DNA from: CALXVA01 sp944393025 | GTDB lineage: Bacteria; Bacillota; Clostridia; TANB77; CAG-508 | Reading direction: 5' to 3' | NCBI GenBank assembly: GCA_963931445.1 | Contig: OZ007016.1 | Span: 930,001-994,000, forward strand | Length of the DNA: 64,000 nt | Part shown: positions 17,113 through 26,175 of the stretch, one piece after another | Layout: each line of letters begins with the position of its first letter | Position numbering within the stretch: the stretch's first letter is position 1 | Translations under genes and position numbers: made by a program | Notes under the pieces: generated by a model | Seen by the model: only the letters and a program-made list of their open reading frames with translations | The model's database searches: none | What the model was told of the DNA's origin: nothing

Positions 17113-17880
17113 ATGAAAGAAGTGTTAAAAATAGAGAATTTAAAGAAATACTATGGGGTAAATACAAATATAACAAAGGCTGTTGATGGTATTTCATTTA
17201 GTGTTTTAGAAGGCGAGTTTGTTGCAATAATGGGAGCTTCTGGAAGTGGAAAGACTACATTACTTAACTGTGTTTCTACAATAGATACGGTAACAAGTGG
17301 ACATATTTTTGTAGATAATAGAGATATAACAACAGTCAAAGAAGATGATTTAGCAGATTTTAGAAGAGAAAATTTAGGCTTTATTTTTCAAGACTTTAAT
17401 TTATTAGACACATTAACAATAGAAGAAAATATTTCATTATCACTTATCATAAATAATGAAAATACAAACAAGGTCGATGAAAAAGTTAAAAATATTGCCG
17501 ATAAATTAGGAATTAGTGATATTTTAAAGAAATTTCCTTATGAAGTATCAGGAGGTCAAAAGCAAAGATGTGCTTGTGCAAGGGCATTGATCAATAACCC
17601 AAAACTAATATTGGCAGACGAACCAACTGGAGCATTAGATTCAAAATCGTCAAGACTTTTGTTAGAAACAATGGATGAAATGAATAATAAACTGAAAGCA
17701 ACAATTTTAATGGTTACACACGATTCTTTTAGTGCTAGTTTTTGTAAAAGAGTATTATTTTTAAAAGATGGTAAGATTTTTAATGAGATTATAAAAGGCG
17801 AAAAAACAAGAAAAGAATTCTTTAATGAGATATTGGATATGCTTACACTTCTAGGAGGTGATGTAGGTAATGTTAAGTAA
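17113..17880 (+). CDS. BceA-type ABC transporter ATPase
   Basis: This 255-residue ATPase shows Walker A GASGSGKTT, Q-loop FIFQDFNLLDTLTIEENISL, signature VSGGQKQR, Walker B LILADEPTGALD and the switch His in VTHDS. It belongs to the MacB/LolD-like group that pairs with FtsX-type permeases, and the large permease downstream identifies it as BceA-like. Such systems remove peptide antibiotics such as bacitracin from their lipid targets. The start is ATG 17113 after AAGGAG; an earlier in-frame ATG at 17080 lacks a ribosome site. It overlaps the permease gene by 11 bases. Confidence 0.9.
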   Translation: MKEVLKIENLKKYYGVNTNITKAVDGISFSVLEGEFVAIMGASGSGKTTLLNCVSTIDTVTSGHIFVDNRDITTVKEDDLADFRRENLGFIFQDFNLLDTLTIEENISLSLIINNENTNKVDEKVKNIADKLGISDILKKFPYEVSGGQKQRCACARALINNPKLILADEPTGALDSKSSRLLLETMDEMNNKLKATILMVTHDSFSASFCKRVLFLKDGKIFNEIIKGEKTRKEFFNEILDMLTLLGGDVGNVK

Positions 17881-19849
17881 ATTAGCATTTAGAAATGTAA
17901 AAAAAAGTATAAAAGACTACATCATTTATTTAATAACAATTACTATATCATTTTCTCTAATATTTGCACTAAATTTAGTATCTAGTTCAGAAGCAGTAAT
18001 AGAATTATCAAAAGGGCTAGATAGATTTGCATACCTTTTATATGGAATAAATGCAATAGTAATACTGGTTATCAGTTATCTAATAAATTATACAACAAAG
18101 TTTATGTTTCAAAAGAGAAGTAAAGAGTTTGGTATGTATATGTTATTAGGAATCAAAAAGAAGAAGATAACAAAAATGTTTTTATTAGAAAACTTATTGA
18201 TAGGTTTAATTGCATTATTAATTGCAATTCCTATTGGTTTTTTAGCAAGTCAGTTTGTGTCGATGGTAATTGTTAGCCTACTAGGATTGCCACAAGCAAT
18301 ATTTATTGAATTGAATTTAACATCTATTGGTTTATTAGTTTTATATTTTGTAATTATATACATTTTAGTTTTGTTTAGAGCAAATAGAAGAATGAAAAAA
18401 ATTAGCATACACGAACTACTTTATTTAGAAAAACAAAACGAAGAAAAGATAATGAAAAAGAAAAATCACCGTACAATAATATTTATTATAAGTGTTATTC
18501 TAGGAGTTTTAGGACTATATATTTGGAACTCACAGTTCAAATTAGAACAAATGTCAAATCAAACAGCACCAATGTATTTAGGTTTAAGTATGCTTCTAAT
18601 TATAATAAGCATATATGGAATAATGATAAGTGTAGCAGACTTTATTTTGTCAGTAGTTTTAAATAATAAAAAAATAAAATATAGTAAAGATAATTTGTTT
18701 GTAGCAAGATGTTTTTCATCAAAAGCACGAACCATGGGATTTACATTAGGAACATTGTCAATGTTAATTACATTTACTTTATTCTTTTTAAATGTATCAA
18801 GCATAAATAAGGGATTATATGATTATCAAATAAATGTGGAAGCACCTTATGATATATCAGTTGCAAATAGTAAAGAGAATTTACCAAAATTTTTAGAAGT
18901 TATAGATGAAGATTATACAATAGAAAATGAATATATTTATGATATATATGTAGATAAAACAGCAAGTATATTAAGCACCGAAGCAGGTTATGATTATACA
19001 AGTGAAGATAATAGGTATGATCCAGTAATAAAATTAAGTGATTATAATGAGTTACAAGAATTGAGAAATTTAGATACAATTACTTTAAATGATGATGAAT
19101 ATAGTATAATAACGGATGCATCAGGGAAAGCATATATAAATGAGCTTGATTCAACAAAAGAAATAACAATGTCAAATGGAGTAAAATTAAAACAAAAAGA
19201 AATACTTACAGAAGGATATTGGTTAGGACTTGCAAATTCAACTTATACAATTATTGTGCCAGACGATAAAATAAATAATCTTGAAATAGAAGATAGTCAT
19301 TTAGTTGTAAATACAAAAGAAGATACAAGTGTAGAATTTGAAACAAAAATAGAAGAAAAAATGGAAGATTATATAAGCTACATAAATGGCAAAGGAAAAA
19401 AAGTTATAGAGCATTACAAAATTTCAGTTAGAGGAGCACTTATAGAAGAAACAAATACAATGACAACTATTATATGTTCAATATGCTTATATATGGCATT
19501 TATATTTATTGCGTCAGTTGGTACAATACTTGCAATTCAAAGTTTGACAGATTCGACAAAGTACAGATATAGATATGATGTATTAAATAGATTAGGGGTA
19601 AAGAAAGAAAAGATATATAAAACAATAAGAAAACAATTATTAGTGCTATTCGGATTACCTATAATATACCCAATAATAATTAGTTTTTGTTTAATAACAT
19701 CAATAAATAATGTTTATAAAACATTATTAGCAAATGATTATATATATTTGTCATATTATTTAGAAGGTTTAGCAGTATTTTTAGTAATTTATATAATTTA
19801 CTATATAGCAACATATTTTGAATTTAAAAGAATTTTAAAGGAAAGCTAG
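17870..19849 (+). CDS. BceB-type ABC transporter permease
   Basis: This 659-residue permease has ten predicted helices: one at the N-terminus, FtsX-like helices at about residues 55-75, 105-135 and 150-165, more at about 200-255, 290-310 and a C-terminal set. A large extracellular domain lies between about 310 and 535, the peptide-sensing domain of BceB proteins. It transports or frees lipid-target complexes and signals to the cognate kinase, here encoded downstream. The stop codon lies inside the following terminator stem. The length is typical. Confidence 0.88.
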   Translation: MLSKLAFRNVKKSIKDYIIYLITITISFSLIFALNLVSSSEAVIELSKGLDRFAYLLYGINAIVILVISYLINYTTKFMFQKRSKEFGMYMLLGIKKKKITKMFLLENLLIGLIALLIAIPIGFLASQFVSMVIVSLLGLPQAIFIELNLTSIGLLVLYFVIIYILVLFRANRRMKKISIHELLYLEKQNEEKIMKKKNHRTIIFIISVILGVLGLYIWNSQFKLEQMSNQTAPMYLGLSMLLIIISIYGIMISVADFILSVVLNNKKIKYSKDNLFVARCFSSKARTMGFTLGTLSMLITFTLFFLNVSSINKGLYDYQINVEAPYDISVANSKENLPKFLEVIDEDYTIENEYIYDIYVDKTASILSTEAGYDYTSEDNRYDPVIKLSDYNELQELRNLDTITLNDDEYSIITDASGKAYINELDSTKEITMSNGVKLKQKEILTEGYWLGLANSTYTIIVPDDKINNLEIEDSHLVVNTKEDTSVEFETKIEEKMEDYISYINGKGKKVIEHYKISVRGALIEETNTMTTIICSICLYMAFIFIASVGTILAIQSLTDSTKYRYRYDVLNRLGVKKEKIYKTIRKQLLVLFGLPIIYPIIISFCLITSINNVYKTLLANDYIYLSYYLEGLAVFLVIYIIYYIATYFEFKRILKES

Positions 19850-19869
19850 AATTAAACTAGCTTTCTTTT
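19841..19869 (+). terminator. Terminator between transporter and two-component genes
   Basis: GAAAGCTAG (19841-19849) pairs with CTAGCTTTC (19857-19865), followed by TTTT. The stem includes the last codons and stop of the permease gene. It means the regulator genes are largely transcribed separately from the transporter genes. Confidence 0.75.
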
Positions 19870-19881
19870 GACAAAATATAG

Positions 19882-19887
19882 TATAAT
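19882..19887 (+). promoter_or_regulatory. Candidate -10 box for the BceRS-type genes
   Basis: TATAAT lies 20 bases before the response-regulator start, just after a terminator. A TTGACA at 19868-19873 is only 8 bases upstream, too close to act as its -35, so the promoter assignment is incomplete. Confidence 0.4.
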
Positions 19888-19906
19888 ATTAAGGATGGAG
19901 GAGAAT

Positions 19907-20566
19907 ATGAAAATTGCAATAGTAGAAGATGATATGAAAATTCGTGAGGAATTATCAAAACTGTTAAAGAATAATGGATATGAAACAATAATTTTTAATG
20001 ATTTTGAAAACATACCATTACTAATTAAAAATAGTGAAGCAAATTTAGTTCTCTTAGATATTAATTTGCCTTTTGAAAACGGATATGAAATATGTAGAAA
20101 GATAAAAAATGAAAGTAATATTCCTATTATATTTGTTACTAGCAGAGATAGTACAGAAGATGAAATAATGAGTATAAAAGTTGGAGGAATAGATTTTATA
20201 ACTAAACCTTATGATACAATAATCTTATTAGAAAAAATTAAAAGAGCAATAAATTTAACTGATCCAAAGAATTTTAAAGAAATGACTAAAAAGGGTTATA
20301 CACTTGATTTACATTTATCTTTATTAAAATATAAAGACCAGGAAATAGAATTAACTCGTAATGAGTTTAGAATATTATATTATTTCTTTATGAACGACGA
20401 GAGAGTGATTTCAAAGGAAGAATTGTTAGAAAAGTTATGGAATGACAAATATTATTTAGATGAAAATATTTTATTAGTAAACATCAATAGATTAAGAAAA
20501 AAAGCAGAAGAAATAGGAATAAAAGATTTATTAGAAAATGTTAGAGGAAAGGGTTATAAACTATGA
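19907..20566 (+). CDS. BceR-type response regulator
   Basis: This 219-residue OmpR-family regulator has a receiver domain with acidic pocket EDD (residues 6-8), phosphorylation site Asp51 in VLLDINLPF, Thr in VTSRD and Lys in ITKPYD. A winged-helix DNA-binding domain (about 125-219) ends VRGKGYKL. It should activate the transporter operon through the TNACA-N4-TGTAA box at 17,003. The start is ATG 19907 after GGAGGAG; an upstream TTG at 19868 is within promoter-like sequence and unlikely. It overlaps the kinase gene by 4 bases. Confidence 0.88.
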   Translation: MKIAIVEDDMKIREELSKLLKNNGYETIIFNDFENIPLLIKNSEANLVLLDINLPFENGYEICRKIKNESNIPIIFVTSRDSTEDEIMSIKVGGIDFITKPYDTIILLEKIKRAINLTDPKNFKEMTKKGYTLDLHLSLLKYKDQEIELTRNEFRILYYFFMNDERVISKEELLEKLWNDKYYLDENILLVNINRLRKKAEEIGIKDLLENVRGKGYKL

Positions 20567-21567
20567 AATTTATAACATTTTTAGAAGAAAAGATATTTTT
20601 AATATTAGAACAAGTCAGTTTTTTAATTGTTATTGCATTTTTCTTTTCTATGATAGGAATTAAAGGTATATATATAGCATTGACAATAGTAGTATTATCA
20701 TTTTTCATGCTATTATATTTAATCATAGAATATAGCAAACAAAAAAGGAAATATAATAAAATAATATCATTAGTAGATAACTTAGAAGAAAAATATTTAA
20801 TAACTGAAATTATAGAAAAACCAACTGACATAGAAAGTCAGAGTTATTATTATGCACTAAAACAAGCTTGCAAAGCTATGAACGATAAAATAAGTGAATT
20901 AGAAAAAGAAAATGCAGATTATCAAGAATATGTTGAAAGTTTTGTCCACGAAATAAAAACACCAATATCAGCTATATCTCTTACATTAGAGAATAATAAA
21001 GATTATAGTTTAAAACAAGAAATAGATAAAATAAATCAATTAGTAGAGCAGATGTTATATTATGCAAGGAGTGGCAATACAGAAAAAGATTATTTTGTAA
21101 AAGCAATAGAATTATCGGATCTTATTCATAATATTATTTTAAAATATAGACATTACATGTTAGATAAGAAAATTACTTTAAATATTCACGATTTAGATTA
21201 CACAGTATTTACAGATGAAAAATGGCTCATATTTATAATTTCTCAAATTATTCAAAATTCAATAAAATATTTAGATAAAGATAAAAAAGAAATTGAAATT
21301 TGGGGAGAAAATAAAGGTAATAGTGTAAAGTTATTTATTAGAGATAATGGGTGCGGTATTAAAAAATCAGACCTATTAAGAGTTTTTGAGAAAGGTTTTA
21401 CTGGAACAAACAGAAAAAAAGAACATTCAACAGGAATGGGGTTATATTTATCAAAAAAATTATGTGATAGATTAGGATTACAGTTGCAAATACAGTCAAA
21501 AGAAAATGAATTTACAAGATTAGTTATAACTTTTCCGAAAAGTAAATTACATAATATGAATGATTAA
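20563..21567 (+). CDS. BceS-type sensor histidine kinase
   Basis: This 334-residue kinase has two N-terminal membrane helices (about residues 15-33 and 37-58) with almost no loop between them, the hallmark of intramembrane-sensing BceS kinases that sense through the transporter. Dimerisation and phosphoacceptor His129 lie in FVHEIKTPIS; the ATPase domain has N-box IIQNSIKY, G1 DNGCGI and G2 GTGMGLYL-like GMGLYLSKKL. It phosphorylates the regulator encoded just upstream. Confidence 0.88.
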   Translation: MKFITFLEEKIFLILEQVSFLIVIAFFFSMIGIKGIYIALTIVVLSFFMLLYLIIEYSKQKRKYNKIISLVDNLEEKYLITEIIEKPTDIESQSYYYALKQACKAMNDKISELEKENADYQEYVESFVHEIKTPISAISLTLENNKDYSLKQEIDKINQLVEQMLYYARSGNTEKDYFVKAIELSDLIHNIILKYRHYMLDKKITLNIHDLDYTVFTDEKWLIFIISQIIQNSIKYLDKDKKEIEIWGENKGNSVKLFIRDNGCGIKKSDLLRVFEKGFTGTNRKKEHSTGMGLYLSKKLCDRLGLQLQIQSKENEFTRLVITFPKSKLHNMND

Positions 21568-21635
21568 TTGATAATAATTATTATTTATGATAATATTGTA
21601 CCAATAGAAAAATAGTAAGTTATAAGGGAGAAAAG

Positions 21636-22385
21636 ATGAAAGAATATAATACTTCTGAAATGGCAAAGGAATTTAATATACACCCTAATACAGTACGATT
21701 TTATGAAGATATTGAATTTTTACCAAAAATTCCAAGAAAGGAAAATGGATATAGAACATATAATCAGATTCATTTTGAACAATTAAAACTAATAAGAATA
21801 GGCTTAAAAAGTGAATTATTACAAAACGGACTAAGAAAGCAAGTGATTGACATTATAAAAGCATCAGCCAAAGGAAAGTATAATGAAGCATTAGAACTTG
21901 CTAGAATACATTTAGAAAGTATAAATAAAGAAGAAAAAAATGCAGCAGAAGCAATAGAAATTGTAGAAAATAATTTTTTAAAAGAAATTGCAGAATATTC
22001 TAAAACATATACAAGAAAGCAAGTTGCTGATTATTTAGAATTGACAATAGATACATTAAGAAATTGGGAATTAAATGGTCTTTTAAGAATAAAAAGGAAA
22101 GAAAACGGTTATAGAATATATAATGAAGATGATATAAAAAGAATAAAAATTATTCGTTCGTTAAGGTGTGCAAATTTTTCATTATCTGCAATATTAAGGC
22201 TTTTAGGAAATCTAGATAATGATAATAATGTAGATATAAAACATATAATTGATACACCAAAAGAGAATGAAGATATTGTTTCTGTATGTGATAAACTATT
22301 AACTTCACTAACAAATGCGAAAGATGAATGTAATAAAATGATTATTCAAATAAAAAAGATGAAAAAAATAAACCCTCCAGTTTAA
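21636..22385 (+). CDS. MerR-family regulator with two DNA-binding domains
   Basis: This 249-residue protein contains two MerR-type winged helix-turn-helix domains. The first is residues 4-70 (YNTSEMAKEFNIHPNTVRFYEDIEFLPKIPRKENGYRTY) and the second residues 121-190 (YTRKQVADYLELTIDTLRNWELNGLLRIKRKENGYRIY). They share the KRKENGYR wing. Most MerR proteins have one such domain followed by a dimerising coil. A long helix joins the two domains here. It precedes an ABC exporter operon, which it presumably controls in response to a drug-like inducer. Confidence 0.82.
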   Translation: MKEYNTSEMAKEFNIHPNTVRFYEDIEFLPKIPRKENGYRTYNQIHFEQLKLIRIGLKSELLQNGLRKQVIDIIKASAKGKYNEALELARIHLESINKEEKNAAEAIEIVENNFLKEIAEYSKTYTRKQVADYLELTIDTLRNWELNGLLRIKRKENGYRIYNEDDIKRIKIIRSLRCANFSLSAILRLLGNLDNDNNVDIKHIIDTPKENEDIVSVCDKLLTSLTNAKDECNKMIIQIKKMKKINPPV

Positions 22386-22413
22386 CACCAGACTTTGTCT
22401 TGGTGTTATTATT
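22384..22413 (+). terminator. Hairpin between the MerR gene and the ABC operon
   Basis: AACACCAGAC pairs with GTCTTGGTGTT (22384-22407) with a one-base bulge, followed by ATTATTTT. It may terminate or attenuate transcription into the exporter genes, which start 30 bases downstream. Confidence 0.6.
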
Positions 22414-22437
22414 TTGTAGGAAAGGAGGAAAGAATAT

Positions 22438-23169
22438 ATGGAAAATGTGATTGAAGTAAAAAACTTAAAAAAATCGTTCAATAATCATCAGGTTTTAAAT
22501 AATGTAAGTATTTCTGTTAAAAATGGAGAAATATTTGGGCTATTAGGTGCAAATGGAGCAGGAAAAAGTACACTAATTGATTGTATTTTAGGAACTAAAA
22601 ATATAGATAGTGGTACGGTTGCTTTATTGGGAATGAATCCTATAAAAGAAAGAAAAAAGTTGTTTGAAAAGGTAGGGGTACAATTTCAAGAAACAAAATA
22701 TCCAGATAAAATGCTAGTTTACGAGCTATGCGAAGAAACAGAATCACTTTATAAAGAGGCATTGAATTATAAAGAATTATTAAAAACATTTGGAATATAC
22801 GAAAAGACGAATAGTCCGATTAGTGAATTATCAGGAGGACAGAAACAAAAGCTATTTATTGTTTTAGCACTTATTCCAAATCCAAAAGTAATGTTTTTAG
22901 ACGAACTAACAACAGGACTAGATCCGAAAGCAAGACGAGAAGTTTGGAAAGCATTACAAAAACTGAAAAATCAAGGAATTGCTATATTTTTGGTATCACA
23001 TTATATGGATGAAGTAGAAAAATTATGTGATAAAATAGCCATTTTAAAAAATGGGAAGATTTGTTTTTATGGAACAGTACAAGAGGCAATAAAACAAAGT
23101 CCTTATGAAAAATTAGAAGATACATATCTTTGGTATTCAGGAGAGGAGGAATCAAATGAAGGCATTTAG
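22438..23169 (+). CDS. ABC-2 exporter ATP-binding protein
   Basis: This 243-residue ATPase shows Walker A GANGAGKST, signature LSGGQKQKL, Walker B VMFLDELTTGLD and switch His in VSHYMDE. The usual DEPT after Walker B reads DELTT, with Leu for Pro; the catalytic Glu is kept, so the protein should be active. It pairs with the permease whose gene overlaps by 14 bases. Such drug exporters are often under MerR control, as suggested here by the upstream gene. Confidence 0.87.
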   Translation: MENVIEVKNLKKSFNNHQVLNNVSISVKNGEIFGLLGANGAGKSTLIDCILGTKNIDSGTVALLGMNPIKERKKLFEKVGVQFQETKYPDKMLVYELCEETESLYKEALNYKELLKTFGIYEKTNSPISELSGGQKQKLFIVLALIPNPKVMFLDELTTGLDPKARREVWKALQKLKNQGIAIFLVSHYMDEVEKLCDKIAILKNGKICFYGTVQEAIKQSPYEKLEDTYLWYSGEEESNEGI

Positions 23170-23899
23170 CACATTTTTGAAAACAGAATTAAAATTATCA
23201 TTTAGAGGGATAGATATGTTTATTTTTGCAATATGTTTGCCTGTAGTAATCTTGGTATTAATAGGAATTATAAATGGTAATAATCCAGCTTTTGAGGGAG
23301 CTGACTATACATTTTTAGACCAATCCTTTGGAGCAATATCAACAATAGCAATATGTGCAGGAGGTTTAATGGGATTGCCTTTAGTTCTATCTGGATATAG
23401 AGAACAAAAAATATTAAAGCGATTAAAAGTTACACCAGCTAGTCCAGTTATGCTTTTAGCAGTTCAATTAATTATTTATATGATATATTCTGTAATATCT
23501 TTAGCTTTGATATTTATTGTAGCAAAAGTGTTTTGGAATTTTAGTATAAAAGGAAATATACTTCAATTTTTAGGTACATATTTTTTAGTAATGTTATCAA
23601 TGTTTAGTATTGGACTGATGGTAGGAGGAATTGCTAAAAATAGTAAATCAGCAGGAAGCATAGCAAGCATTTTATATTTTCCAATGCTAATTTTTTCTGG
23701 AGCAACACTTCCTTATGAAGTTATGCCAGGAATAATGCAAAAAATAGTAGATATATTACCATTAACACAAGGAATTAAAATTTTAAAGGCTTCAACGCTT
23801 GGATTACCAATAGACAATATAATATTTCCTATTATTCTTATGATTTTAATTTTTGTAGTGTGTATTGTAATATCAGTTAAATTCTTTAAATGGGAATAA
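23156..23899 (+). CDS. ABC-2 type permease
   Basis: This 247-residue membrane protein has six hydrophobic helices. It carries the ABC-2 family marker region GYREQKILKRLKVTPASPVMLLAVQ and the GLMVGGIAKNSKSAGSIASILYFPMLIFSGATLPYEVMP segment near helices 4-5, typical of DrrB/YadH-like drug exporters. It forms the transport channel with the preceding ATPase. Substrate unknown. Confidence 0.85.
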   Translation: MKAFSTFLKTELKLSFRGIDMFIFAICLPVVILVLIGIINGNNPAFEGADYTFLDQSFGAISTIAICAGGLMGLPLVLSGYREQKILKRLKVTPASPVMLLAVQLIIYMIYSVISLALIFIVAKVFWNFSIKGNILQFLGTYFLVMLSMFSIGLMVGGIAKNSKSAGSIASILYFPMLIFSGATLPYEVMPGIMQKIVDILPLTQGIKILKASTLGLPIDNIIFPIILMILIFVVCIVISVKFFKWE

Positions 23900-23907
23900 T
23901 AAAGTTG

Positions 23908-23940
23908 AGCAGGTGGTTAGTTGATAAGCACTTGCTTTTA
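23908..23940 (+). terminator. Terminator after the ABC exporter
   Basis: AGCAGGTG (23908-23915) pairs with CACTTGCT (23929-23936) with one G-U pair, followed by TTTA. A second hairpin, AACAGGAGA (23987-23995) with TCTCCTGTT (24009-24017), follows without a T run. Confidence 0.6.
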
Positions 23941-24104
23941 TGATAATATATTTAAAAACAAATTACAATTTATTGAGTAAGAACACAACAGGAGAGCAGA
24001 TATTTTATTCTCCTGTTTGCGTTACAAATTATAGAAAATGATGAAAATTTATAGTAAAAAAGGGGAAGCAAATAATGCTTACTCAAAATTTTTTAATCCA
24101 TAAA

Positions 24105-24118
24105 CAAACAAATGTTTA
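24105..24118 (+). promoter_or_regulatory. LexA/SOS-like operator before the Y-family polymerase
   Basis: CAAACAAATGTTTA fits the Firmicute SOS box CGAAC-N4-GTTCG at 10 of 14 positions and overlaps the -35 box of the following promoter. Damage-inducible control of a translesion polymerase is expected. Confidence 0.65.
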
Positions 24119-24143
24119 CAAATAAAAATAAAAGTGTTATAAT
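24115..24143 (+). promoter_or_regulatory. Promoter of the Y-family polymerase operon
   Basis: TTTACA (24115-24120) and TATAAT (24138-24143) are separated by exactly 17 bases, a near-consensus sigma-A promoter that a repressor on the overlapping SOS-like box would block. Confidence 0.8.
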
Positions 24144-24175
24144 GACAATAGATATTGGGAAAGGGAGGTATGAAA

Positions 24176-25675
24176 GTGAATAAATATGATAAAGTGTATA
24201 TCGCAATAGATCTAAAAAGTTTTTATGCCTCTGTTGAATGTCAAGAAAGAGGACTGAATCCAATTACAACAAATTTAGTTGTAGCTGATAGTAGTAGAAC
24301 AGAAAAAACAGTCTGTCTTGCTGTAAGTCCATCACTAAAACAATATGGAATACCAGGAAGGGCAAGATTATTTGAGGTTATACAAAAAGTTAATGAAATA
24401 AATGCTCAAAGGAAAATTAATGCACCAGGACATAAATTTACTTGTTCCTCTTATGACGATATTGCACTAAAGAAAAACAAAGATTTAGAATTAAGCTATA
24501 TAATAGCTCCACCACGAATGAGTTATTATATGAAATATAGCACTAGAATTTATAATATTTATTTAAAATGGTTTTCTGCTGACGATATATATGTATATTC
24601 CATTGATGAGGTTTTTATAGATGTAACCCATTATTTGCAAACTTATAAAACAACACCAAGAGAGCTAGTTACTAGAGTTATTAAAAATGTATATGATGAA
24701 ACAGGAATAACTGCAACAGCAGGAATAGGAACAAATTTATATCTTTGCAAAGTTGCTATGGATATTGTTGCAAAGCATATAACACCAGATAAGAACGGAG
24801 TAAGAATTGCTGGACTAGATGAAATGACATATAGAAAGTATTTATGGAGTCATAGACCATTAACAGATTTTTGGAGAGTTGGAAAGGGTATATCAAATAA
24901 ATTAGAAAAAAATGGCATATATACTATGGGAGATATAGCTCGTACTTCAGAAAAAAACGAGGAATTGCTATATAAATTATTTGGTATAAATGCAGAATTA
25001 TTGATAGATCACGCATGGGGATATGAACCTTGTACCATTGAAAGTATAAAGTCATACAAGCCAGTAACGAATAGTATAAGTTCAGGACAAGTATTACATT
25101 GTCCATACAATTATGAAAAGACAAAATTAATAGTAAAAGAGATGACAGAGCTTCTTACATTGGATTTAGTAAAAAAGAATTTAGTTACAAGTAAAATGGT
25201 TTTAACTATAGGATATGATATTGAAAATCTTTTAAATCCTGAAATAAATAAATCATATTTGGGAGAAGTTACATTAGACCATTATGGAAGGAAAGTTCCC
25301 AAGTCTGCACATGGCACTATAAATATAGATCACAAGACATCATCTACGAAAATAATAACTGATTATGTAATGAAACTTTACGAAAGTATAATTAACAAAA
25401 ATCTATTGGTTAGAAGAATAAATATTACAGCTGAAGATGTTGTAAATGAAGATGATTATAAAAATAATAAGAAATTTGAACAAATAAATTTATTCATAGA
25501 TTATAATGAAGTTGAAAGACAACAAAACAAAGAAAAATCAGAAAAAGAATTACAAAAAGCAGTATTGGATATAAAAACAAAGTATGGAAAAAATGCTGTT
25601 TTAAAGGGAATGAATCTTATCGAAGGTGGAACTACAATCGAAAGAAATGGACAAATTGGAGGACATAAAAGTTAA
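24176..25675 (+). CDS. Y-family DNA polymerase (UmuC-like)
   Basis: This 499-residue translesion polymerase has the active-site start IAIDLKSFYASVEC, metal-binding YSIDEVFIDVT and helix-hairpin-helix region TDFWRVGKGISNKLEKNGIYTMGDIAR. The little-finger domain lies at about 310-430. It is longer than DinB and resembles the UmuC/UvrX group carried by Gram-positive phages and conjugative elements. It copies past damaged bases and raises mutation. The chosen start is GTG 24176, seven bases after GGGAGG; the upstream ATG at 24170 is too close to that site. YolD follows 19 bases downstream. Confidence 0.9.
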   Translation: MNKYDKVYIAIDLKSFYASVECQERGLNPITTNLVVADSSRTEKTVCLAVSPSLKQYGIPGRARLFEVIQKVNEINAQRKINAPGHKFTCSSYDDIALKKNKDLELSYIIAPPRMSYYMKYSTRIYNIYLKWFSADDIYVYSIDEVFIDVTHYLQTYKTTPRELVTRVIKNVYDETGITATAGIGTNLYLCKVAMDIVAKHITPDKNGVRIAGLDEMTYRKYLWSHRPLTDFWRVGKGISNKLEKNGIYTMGDIARTSEKNEELLYKLFGINAELLIDHAWGYEPCTIESIKSYKPVTNSISSGQVLHCPYNYEKTKLIVKEMTELLTLDLVKKNLVTSKMVLTIGYDIENLLNPEINKSYLGEVTLDHYGRKVPKSAHGTINIDHKTSSTKIITDYVMKLYESIINKNLLVRRINITAEDVVNEDDYKNNKKFEQINLFIDYNEVERQQNKEKSEKELQKAVLDIKTKYGKNAVLKGMNLIEGGTTIERNGQIGGHKS

Positions 25676-25694
25676 AAACGAAGGAGATGGTTAA

Positions 25695-26123
25695 GTGAAA
25701 TATGATAAACAATATGATGATATAATAAATTTACCTCATCATGTATCAAAAAAACATCCACAAATGTCTTTGTATGCTCGTTCAGCACAATTTGCACCTT
25801 TTGCAGCATTAACAGGATACGAAGATGCTATAAAAGAAACCTCAAGAGAAACCAGTGAAAAAATAGATATTGATGATGAATTAAAGTCAATATTAGATAG
25901 TAAATTGCAAATAATTATGGAACAGATAAAGAATAAACCAGAAATATCAATTACATATTTTATTCCTGATTTAAAGAAAGATGGTGGCTCATATATAATT
26001 GTTACAGGTATTGTAAAAAAGATTGATTTATATAATCAACATATATATTTAGCTAATAATACAGATATACCAATAAATGATATAATCAATATTTCAGGAG
26101 AAATATTTAAAATGTATGAATAA
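25695..26123 (+). CDS. YolD-like protein
   Basis: This 142-residue protein has the YolD-like signature YDDIINLPHHVSKKHPQMSLYARSAQFAPFAALTGYEDAIKETSRET in its first 60 residues. YolD-like proteins are encoded next to UmuC-type polymerases in Gram-positive mobile elements and are thought to be their partners in the way UmuD serves UmuC. It shares the SOS-controlled transcript with the polymerase. Confidence 0.88.
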   Translation: MKYDKQYDDIINLPHHVSKKHPQMSLYARSAQFAPFAALTGYEDAIKETSRETSEKIDIDDELKSILDSKLQIIMEQIKNKPEISITYFIPDLKKDGGSYIIVTGIVKKIDLYNQHIYLANNTDIPINDIINISGEIFKMYE

Positions 26124-26135
26124 ATATATTTTGAT

Positions 26136-26172
26136 AAAAATAAAAGGTAAGAAACTTACCTTTTATTTTTAT
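26136..26172. terminator. Bidirectional terminator between convergent genes
   Basis: AAAAATAAAAGGTAAG (26136-26151) pairs perfectly with CTTACCTTTTATTTTT (26155-26170) across a three-base loop. A and T flanks let it act for both the YolD-like gene and the opposing gene. Confidence 0.85.
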
Positions 26173-26175
26173 AAT

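Noticed and set aside
19868..19887. TTGACA and TATAAT as one promoter
   Set aside because: The spacer is only 8 bases, far below the 16-18 needed; only the -10 is kept as a candidate.
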